Position numbers and translations under genes: made by a program | In this document: positions 1 through 6,100 of the stretch, one piece after another | How the letters are laid out: every line of letters starts with the position of its first letter | Position numbering within the stretch: position 1 is the first letter of the stretch | Assembly (NCBI GenBank): GCA_001787465.1 | Contig: MFXJ01000032.1 | Span: forward strand, 4,215-10,708 | DNA from: Candidatus Peregrinibacteria bacterium RIFOXYB2_FULL_32_7 | Lineage (GTDB): Bacteria > Patescibacteriota > Gracilibacteria > UBA1369 > GWF2-33-10 | Reading direction: 5' to 3' | Length of the DNA: 6,494 nucleotides | Notes under the pieces: generated by a model | What the model saw: the letters and a program-made list of their open reading frames with translations, nothing else | The model's database searches: none | What the model was told of the DNA's origin: nothing

Positions 1-599
1 TTAATATAAGGATGGATATCTGCTTTTGATATATTCACTGTCCAGATTTGATTTTTTAAATCTTCTAAAATAATTATTTCCATATTATCTACGGAAATAA
101 TTTTACCCGCCAAAAGACCACAATCATCACAAAGCCAAATCTGCTCTCTATTCATCATTCGCCCATAAAAAGGCATGTGTTTTTGAAATCTCTCATCAAA
201 TTCGTGCGCCAAACCAAAATTATAAAAAATTGCACCTGAAATCACAACAATTGAAATATTGCCTATCAACATCCAAACAGTTCTATATCTATATCCTTTT
301 TCAGTATGCCTCAAATCTATATGGGCAATAATCGCAAAAAGAATTAAAAAAATTATCCAAAAATAAGGCAAACTAATAAATAAAAAATGTACAAAGTTAC
401 TATGTAATTGATCATGCAAAGACCAATCGGTATTCAATAAAAATAATAAAGTCACGGCAAAGGAAAGGGCTCCAAAAAATAAAGAAATAACAAAAACGAT
501 CCAAAATAAAACATTTCTAAATACAAAATGCCATTTCGGAACAAGTTTAATATGTTCCTTTTTAATCTTTCTTAAAATTTTACTACTAAATTTATTCAT
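1..599 (-). CDS. Three-helix membrane protein beside an ECF sigma factor, putative sensor or anti-sigma partner (C-terminus cut off by window edge)
   Basis: The frame is open from an ATG at 599-597 to the left edge, giving 199 codons with no stop, so the C-terminus is missing. Residues 1-28 are strongly basic and should lie in the cytoplasm. Hydrophobic segments follow at about 30-55, 70-93 and 107-126, giving an N-in, C-out topology. Between helices 2 and 3 is a basic loop with the string RHTEKGYRYR (97-106), which I recall as a recurrent signature in patescibacterial membrane proteins; that is memory, not a search. After helix 3 comes an extracytoplasmic part with a CDDC pair (157-160) followed by GLLAGKI and alternating hydrophobic strands up to W186, resembling a small beta barrel or OB-like fold. 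It starts 61 bp after the sigma gene on the same strand, so co-transcription is likely. The pairing suggests a membrane anti-sigma factor or sensor, but no zinc-binding anti-sigma or RsgI-like domain is visible. The coding call is firm; the function is inference. Confidence 0.8.
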   Translation of the reverse strand, partial: MNKFSSKILRKIKKEHIKLVPKWHFVFRNVLFWIVFVISLFFGALSFAVTLLFLLNTDWSLHDQLHSNFVHFLFISLPYFWIIFLILFAIIAHIDLRHTEKGYRYRTVWMLIGNISIVVISGAIFYNFGLAHEFDERFQKHMPFYGRMMNREQIWLCDDCGLLAGKIISVDNMEIIILEDLKNQIWTVNISKADIHPYI

Positions 600-608
600 C
601 TTAACTTA

Positions 609-628
609 AAATTTAAAAATTAAAATTT
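609..628 (-). repeat. AT-rich pre-start motif, copy 1 (before the membrane-protein gene)
   Basis: On the minus strand this reads AAATTTT directly joined to AATTTTTAAATTT and ends 9 bases before the ATG at 599. It is the same as copy 2 (2980-3000) except for one missing base in the middle. No Shine-Dalgarno sequence lies in the gap. The function is unknown; it may be a translation-initiation or mRNA element, or a dispersed short repeat. Confidence 0.5.
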
Positions 629-652
629 CACACTTTTGAAGCTTCATTCACA
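627..652. promoter_or_regulatory. Palindrome flanked by direct repeats between the sigma and membrane-protein genes
   Basis: A perfect 10-bp palindrome, TGAAGCTTCA (637-646), sits between two direct TTCACA repeats (627-632 and 647-652) whose starts are 20 bp apart, about two helical turns. It lies wholly in the 61-bp gap between the sigma stop and the next start codon. The layout is like an operator, or a short hairpin in the transcript, but no known regulator site is recognised. Confidence 0.3.
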
Positions 653-660
653 TTTACAAA

Positions 661-1239
661 TCACAAATTTCTAATTCCATTTCTTTCAGCTATATTTCGA
701 AACTCCTTTTTCCCTCGATTCATCAGCGTTCCCACCGTCCCAATCGGAATTTTCAAAATATCACTAATCTCATTATAATCTTTATCTTCAATATATTTCA
801 AAATCAAAACATATCTGTATTTCGAATCCATTTTAGTAAGAATATTTTTCACTTCCAAAATCAACTCTTTATCATGTAAATCTTTTTTAAAATCAAAACA
901 ATTTTGTAGCATATTCTCAAGACCGTTATCTTCAATATTTACTACGTTAAAATTCACTTTATTCTTTCGAAAGAACGAAATGGTTTCATTGTGCGTTATG
1001 CGATAAATCCAGCTTGAAAATTTTAAAGCAACATCAAAACTATTCAAATTTTTATAAGCTTTCACAAAAACTTCCTGCAAAATATCCTCAGCATCTTCCT
1101 GCTTAATATTGGATAAACGTAAAATATACAAAGTCAATCTCTTTTCATAACGATTTATCAATTCACAAAAAGCCTCTTCTTTGCTCAAAGATAATCTAGC
1201 CAGATCCTCATCAGATTGATATTGATAATCGCAAATCAT
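661..1239 (-). CDS. ECF-type RNA polymerase sigma-70 factor
   Basis: This 192-residue protein has the size and two-domain plan of an extracytoplasmic-function sigma factor, which redirects RNA polymerase to a small set of promoters. Region 2 covers about residues 22-92: the core-binding and -10-recognition helices are visible as DAEDILQEVFVKAYKNL (49-65) and FSSWIYRITHNETISFFRK (74-92). A linker of about 35 residues (93-127) follows. Region 4 covers about 128-181, and its helix-turn-helix reads YNEISDILKIPIGTV (155-169) then a basic recognition end. There is no region 1.1 or 3 and no long C-terminal extension. The start at 1239 is the first ATG before region 2; no Shine-Dalgarno sequence precedes it. 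The stop is TGA at 663-661. It lies 90 bp after elp3 and 61 bp before the membrane-protein gene, its likely partner. The family call is secure; the ECF subgroup, stimulus and regulon are unknown. Confidence 0.95.
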   Translation of the reverse strand: MICDYQYQSDEDLARLSLSKEEAFCELINRYEKRLTLYILRLSNIKQEDAEDILQEVFVKAYKNLNSFDVALKFSSWIYRITHNETISFFRKNKVNFNVVNIEDNGLENMLQNCFDFKKDLHDKELILEVKNILTKMDSKYRYVLILKYIEDKDYNEISDILKIPIGTVGTLMNRGKKEFRNIAERNGIRNL

Positions 1240-1264
1240 TAATTTTATTTTTTAAAGCAAAAAT

Positions 1265-1273
1265 AATATACCA
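1265..1273 (-). promoter_or_regulatory. Candidate extended -10 promoter for the sigma-factor gene
   Basis: Read on the minus strand the bases are TGGTATATT: a TGn extension plus a hexamer matching TATAAT at five of six positions. Transcription would begin near 1258, about 20 bases before the sigma ATG at 1239. No -35 hexamer is evident. This would let the sigma factor and membrane protein be expressed apart from elp3. In DNA this AT-rich a five-of-six match is weak evidence. Confidence 0.3.
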
Positions 1274-1329
1274 CAAGAAAAATTCTTTTCTCTTTTAAAT
1301 AATACGCAAATTTAAAAAAATTCTTTCAT

Positions 1330-2961
1330 TCATAATTTCTTTATCATATACGTTCCCTCCAATTCATACCCCAATTTTCGATAATATTCCCGAACTCCAA
1401 TTCCGCTAATTACGGCAATTTTTTTAAAACCTGCTTTTTTAGCGATTTCTTCTGCTTTACTCATCAACTGTGATCCAAAACCAAGATGTTGGGAGGCTTT
1501 CTCTTTTTTTTCCCCAAGAGCAATTTGGGAACCAAAAACATGCAACTCTCTAATCAAAGCACATCCTTCCAATTCTTTCATAAAATGTTTTTTATTTTCA
1601 AAAAACTGCGATGGAAATCTAAGACGTAAATTAGCACATAATTTATTTTTTGACTCATCATCAATACTTAAAAAAAATTCTTTTCCGCCTTGAGCCAAAT
1701 ATTCTAAACAATTTAATTTTAAAAATTGCGCAGAAGGTTTTAAATCACGTATTTCTCGACATCTAATACATTCACAATCATGATATTTCTTTGGATTTTC
1801 TTTAATCCTTTTTTGAAGTTCCTGCCTCAAATTCGAAACTGTTGCTCCAGCCAAAATACTGCCGTCAGGAATATCTCTAATAAATCGTGTAATACGAATA
1901 TATTTTGGCACAATCTGCTTAACACTAATCAATAAATTTATTAAATCTTCCTGTTTATAAACTTCATGCTTCCCCTGCTTCCACAAATCCGCTAATTCTG
2001 AAAAAGGCACAACACTGCATGGATAAATTTTCAACCAATCAGTTTTTAAATCAGGATCATCAAAAATATCTTTAAACACCTGAAAATCCATTTCCAAATT
2101 TGATCCCGGCAAATTTGGCATTAAATGGCTGGTAATTTTAAAACCAGCATCTTTCATTAATTTCATCGCTCTTTTCACTTCAGCAATATCATGTCCCCTT
2201 TTATTTAATTTTAACACAGAATCAAAAGTACTTTGCACTCCCATCTCAATCCGAGTTATTCCAAGTTTTCTAAATCTTTTAAGCTCAATTGAAGAAATAT
2301 AATCAGGTCGAGTCTCAACCGATAATCCAACACATCTATGTTCTGCGGTTTCATTAGTTCTTTGAGCGCCACATAAAGTTTCCCACCGAGATTTCAACAA
2401 AGAGGAATTATGTGTCTCTACAATGACGCCCTTATTCAAAGCATTAAACATCCTCCTAATAAAATCCGTCTGATAGCGATGTGGATAAAACGAAAATGTT
2501 CCACCCAAGATAATCATTTCCACTTTATCGGCACTATGTCCATTACCGATATAACCATTTAAACGATTAACAACTTGCCGATAAGGATCATAATCATTCA
2601 AAATCGCCCGCATAATTCCAGGCTCGTTTGAAGCATAACTTTTTGGCACATTTTTTTCTGTTGGGCAAAAAATACACTTTCCAGGACAAGCATAAGGTTT
2701 AGTTACAATCGTCACAGATGCGATCCCAGATTCAGTTCTAATTCCCCTTTTACGAATTAAAGATTCAAAAACTTCACTCTTTTCAAAAATCTTATCTTGA
2801 ATAAATTTTTTATACACTTTTACTAAATCTCTATTCAATAAATTTCTAATTTTATACTTCGCGGAATACTCATTTTTTAACTTTTGCAAATCAACAACTT
2901 TAAAAATTTTCTTTTCAAAAGCCTCCTTAACGAATTTTTCTGCAATTTTGTCAATTATCAT
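1330..2961 (-). CDS. elp3: Elp3 family radical SAM / acetyltransferase: tRNA wobble uridine-34 modification enzyme
   Basis: Elp3 uses S-adenosylmethionine radical chemistry and acetyl-CoA to add a carboxymethyl group to C5 of uridine 34 in tRNA, the first step toward mcm5U/cm5U-type wobble bases. At 543 residues it has full family length. Residues 1-75 form the basic N-terminal tRNA-binding part. The radical SAM core holds the iron-sulfur cysteines C92, C96 and C99 (C-X3-C-X2-C), followed by NVPKSYASNEPGIMRA, YDPYRQ and GGTFSFYP (153-160). A cysteine cluster at 396, 398 and 401 matches the zinc site that links the two domains. The C-terminal GNAT domain shows the acetyl-CoA loop QHLGFGSQLM (491-500) and the terminal block VISGIGVREYYRKLGYELEG (517-536). 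All expected motifs are present, so it should be active. The CPTE after the cluster, rather than CPGG, resembles bacterial (Chloroflexi-type) Elp3. It stands alone, without other Elongator subunits, as is normal in bacteria and archaea. The stop is TGA. Confidence 0.96.
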   Translation of the reverse strand: MIIDKIAEKFVKEAFEKKIFKVVDLQKLKNEYSAKYKIRNLLNRDLVKVYKKFIQDKIFEKSEVFESLIRKRGIRTESGIASVTIVTKPYACPGKCIFCPTEKNVPKSYASNEPGIMRAILNDYDPYRQVVNRLNGYIGNGHSADKVEMIILGGTFSFYPHRYQTDFIRRMFNALNKGVIVETHNSSLLKSRWETLCGAQRTNETAEHRCVGLSVETRPDYISSIELKRFRKLGITRIEMGVQSTFDSVLKLNKRGHDIAEVKRAMKLMKDAGFKITSHLMPNLPGSNLEMDFQVFKDIFDDPDLKTDWLKIYPCSVVPFSELADLWKQGKHEVYKQEDLINLLISVKQIVPKYIRITRFIRDIPDGSILAGATVSNLRQELQKRIKENPKKYHDCECIRCREIRDLKPSAQFLKLNCLEYLAQGGKEFFLSIDDESKNKLCANLRLRFPSQFFENKKHFMKELEGCALIRELHVFGSQIALGEKKEKASQHLGFGSQLMSKAEEIAKKAGFKKIAVISGIGVREYYRKLGYELEGTYMIKKL

Positions 2962-2979
2962 AATATGAATATATACCTT

Positions 2980-3000
2980 AAATTTAAAAATTCAAAATTT
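2980..3000 (-). repeat. AT-rich pre-start motif, copy 2 (before elp3)
   Basis: On the minus strand this reads AAATTTT, one G, then AATTTTTAAATTT, ending 18 bases before the elp3 ATG at 2961. It differs from copy 1 only by the central G. A distant AAGG follows it, but at 14 bases from the ATG that is too far for a standard ribosome-binding site. Confidence 0.5.
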
Positions 3001-3060
3001 GACTTATGATATAAAACATATTTTTGTCTATTGATTTTATAAGATTTTATTGTGCAAATA

Positions 3061-3069
3061 TGTTATAAT
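3061..3069 (+). promoter_or_regulatory. Extended -10 promoter for the large surface-protein gene
   Basis: The sequence TGTTATAAT is a perfect extended -10 element (TGn followed by consensus TATAAT at 3064-3069). Transcription would start near 3076, giving a leader of about 49 bases before the ATG at 3125. No good -35 hexamer lies 16-18 bp upstream (3041-3046 is AAGATT), which is acceptable for an extended -10 promoter. It looks like a housekeeping promoter rather than an ECF one. Assigned by eye only. Confidence 0.6.
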
Positions 3070-3095
3070 ATGAAGATACAAAAAATATTTTTCAT

Positions 3096-3113
3096 AAATT
3101 TTTTAATTTTTAA
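3096..3113 (+). repeat. AT-rich pre-start motif, copy 3 (before the surface-protein gene)
   Basis: On the plus strand this reads AAATTTT, TT, then AATTTTTAA, ending 11 bases before the ATG at 3125. It shares both half-motifs with copies 1 and 2 but has a 2-base spacer and lacks the final ATTT. It lies inside the predicted mRNA leader, downstream of the -10 element. It is the weakest of the three matches. Confidence 0.35.
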
Positions 3114-3124
3114 CAAAAATAAAA

Positions 3125-6100
3125 ATGAAAACAAAAATGAAGTTAATAGGGCTATTTTGCCTTTCATTATTAGTTTTTTTAACTGCTTTTTTTGCCATAA
3201 AAAACAGTTTATTTGCTGTAGCAAGTAATGTTACTGTTACATCTCTAGTAACAAGTTCAACTACAATAAAAGAAGATTCGCTTACTCCAGTTTTTAAAAT
3301 AACATTTGGAAATGTAGAAACAAACGAAGTTTTGCAAAGCGTTTCTGTCGCTTTAAATAGCAGTGCAAGCGCAGATGTCTCTGCTATTACGTCAAATGTA
3401 CTGGAAGATAATCGTATTTTTGATGGCGGATGGCAATTATGGAAAGATTCAAATAGTGGCACCTCAGGAACTTTTGAAAGATATACTGATGAACAATTAA
3501 TTTTGGATGCTGACAATTTAACTTATGATGCAAACGGAGCTTTTACTCTAAATTTAGATACTAATGAAACTTTAACAAATGAAGACATCTTTTATGTTGC
3601 TATAAAAACTGATGATACCGGTCTTCCATATAGTACTAGTTTTTCAACTTCTTTAACCAATATTACAACTTCCGGCACTACCCAGCCAACTATTACTACA
3701 ACTTCAACATCAACACTTTCATTAACTGCTACGCCAAAATGTGTTAAAGTTGAACTTTTGGACGGAGCTTTAAGTCAAGGAGATAGAATAAGAATGATTT
3801 TTAACCAAAGCATGGATTTTTCATATTTAGACTCTTATGGTCTTAGCTGGTATATTTATCAATATGACAGTAGTTGGAATCAATTGAGCTTTGGAACTAG
3901 TCCGACTTTAAGTTATAGTAATAATGGTGGAGCTAATAATGACACAATAACTATTACTTTAGGTTCAAGCCCAACAATTACAACTTCTAGAACATTTTAT
4001 TATTCGCTTCCATCAGCTTCTACAAGTTATTATTGGGCGTATGGACAAAAAAGATTTGATTTAACTGCTCCAACTCTTCAAAAAATCGAACTTATCAGTG
4101 ATATAAATAGCGATGGAGAAGCAAATGATATCGGCGACAAACTTGCTTTTCAATTCAGCGAGAATATTAACAGAAATATTATCTTACCAAATAATGTAGA
4201 TAGCATGCTGGTTCTTTCTAGTTCAGCAAGTTATGGAAGTGCTACACCTGATTTAAATTGGTGGGGCTCAAGCACGCTAGTAATGACTTTAAATGAAAAT
4301 TTAGAAACTAATTTAATTGGCAAAACTGTTACCGGTTCAAACAGTATTAAAGATGTAGCAAATAATGCTATAAATTCTTCTTCGCCTCCTACAATTCAAA
4401 TAAGCACAATAGCTCCTATTGCGACTGTAAGACTTTATGATGATGACACTTCAAATAGTTGGATTAGCAAATATGATATAAGCGTTGATTATACCTTACC
4501 AGCTTATAATTCCAGCATTAGAACTGATACTGATTTCCATGTTGATATTTATTTAGTTCCTGAAAATATAGGATTTAGCTCTTCAGCGCTTTATAAAATC
4601 AACAGCGCTAACTTAACTGACACAATAGCAAACACAACTTATACTTTTGATGGTACTGATAGTGATTATTCGCTTTGGTATGATAGCCGAACAAATTATG
4701 TATCAATCGCTAATAATGATTGGAGTAATGTCGAATATTATTCAATCGAAGAAAATACAAGATATATTGCCTATGCTGTTACCTGTACAGCGGCACATAG
4801 CAGTGAAACCATTTCCGACTGCTCTATGCCAAGAGCAAGTGAACCTACAAGTTTCACGGCTGAATCATGGTCTGAAACAACTTCTCAGCCATGGGTAACA
4901 AAATATTCTCCAAATTCATCGTCTGTTGCTAGAAATACAAAAACCTTTAGTATGACTTTTTCAGAAGCTTTGGATTCAACTACAGTTGAGGATATTGATA
5001 ATTATAGCTTAAAATATGATAGTGATGCGAATTGGACTTATGATACGCAAACTGCTCTTACAGGCGTAAGTTACGATAGCGAAACATACACAATTTACGT
5101 AACTACCGATCAGACTCTTGCCGCAAGCAAATGGTATTATTTACAAGTAGATGATAATGTTACCGATCTTTATAACACCTCTGTTGGTAGTTATGCGGGA
5201 ATGTATTTCCAAACAGGAAGTTCTTCAGACTCTACCGCTCCAACCGTAAGTTCTGCAAATATTAGTAATGGCGCAATCAATGTTTCTCCTTCACTTTCTT
5301 CTATTAGTATTGTATTCAGCGAAGGAATGGATGCAACCACTATGAGTACTGGAGCAACATTAGAACCAAATGTCTCAGACATTAGCATTGTTTATGATGT
5401 GTCATCAAATGCTTTAAAATACGCATTTGGCAGGCAAAATATGCTTGAAAATACTGCGTATACATTTACTTTGGACGGCTCAATCATCACTGATTCTACT
5501 GGCAACTATCTTGATGGAGATTCAAATAGTAGTGCTGGTGGTGATTACAGTATAAGCTTTACTACTGGCATACTTGATACAACAAAACCACAAATCGATT
5601 GGAGTACTTTTGATGGATATAATTTATATATTGGATTTGATAAAGAAATGAAAGAAGGAGATGTCGAGGATTATGCAAATTGGACACTTACTTGTGATGA
5701 TGTGAGCCAAACTCTTTCTTGGTCTACATTCACTTATGATGAATATAATTATGAATTAACCATCACGGGACTTTACTGTTCATCAGGGGCAGATTATACA
5801 ATTACAGCCGCAAATTCTGTACGAGGTGGAAATAACCAAGTTATTGACTCTGATTATGATACTTCAAGTGGCACTGTAGAAAGTGCAACCACAAATGGAG
5901 GATCTGTTGTTGGAGGCGATACTTATAGTTCAACCTACAGTTCTGTTTATACTTGGCCAACTGATAATGCCGCTGGCGAAACTACAAGTTATTATATAAG
6001 CTTTCCAATTAATAAATCTCTTGAGAATGAAGGTAAAATTACAGTTGAATGGCCTTCTGGATTTGATATTTCAACTGTTTCTCTAAAATCCGTATGTGAT

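Larger units (their letters stand above)
2962..3124. other. Divergent intergenic region between elp3 and the surface-protein gene
   Basis: This 163-bp gap must hold the promoters for both directions. Rightward there is the extended -10 at 3061-3069. Leftward the best -10 candidate is TATCAT (complement of 3006-3011), without a matching -35. A 9-bp inverted repeat, AACATATTT (3015-3023) and AAATATGTT (3056-3064), has a 32-base interval, and its right arm overlaps the rightward -10. The 12-bp palindrome AAAAATATTTTT (3081-3092) is only AT-rich sequence as far as I can tell. Confidence 0.6.

Noticed and set aside
1240..1329. Possible terminator between elp3 and the sigma gene
   Set aside because: The only hairpin is a 5-bp A/T-type stem (AAGAA/TTCTT) with no GC base pairs worth the name. 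It is too weak to call an intrinsic terminator.
3081..3092. 12-bp palindrome AAAAATATTTTT
   Set aside because: It is built only of A and T runs in a strongly AT-rich leader, so chance explains it.
3158..3160. Cysteine 12 of the surface protein as a lipoprotein attachment site
   Set aside because: The residues before it (I-G-L-F) do not form a lipobox, and it sits in the middle of the hydrophobic core; a standard signal-peptidase cleavage after A33 fits better.
3103..3516. Minus-strand open frame of 137 codons
   Set aside because: It lies opposite the start and signal peptide of the large plus-strand gene, and also spans its leader. It shows no recognisable motif and has the low-complexity composition expected of an antisense shadow.
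3674..3730. Thr/Ser-rich run in the surface protein as a DNA tandem repeat
   Set aside because: The codons vary (ACT, ACA, TCA, TCT) with no fixed period; it is a low-complexity protein linker, not a repeat array.
4647..4898. Plus-strand open frame of 83 codons in another phase
   Set aside because: It is nested wholly inside the long surface-protein frame, which continues unbroken on both sides, and it has no domain or initiation signal.
5191..5388. Minus-strand open frame of 65 codons
   Set aside because: It is antisense to an Ig-like module of the surface protein, with no motif and no promoter; a shadow.
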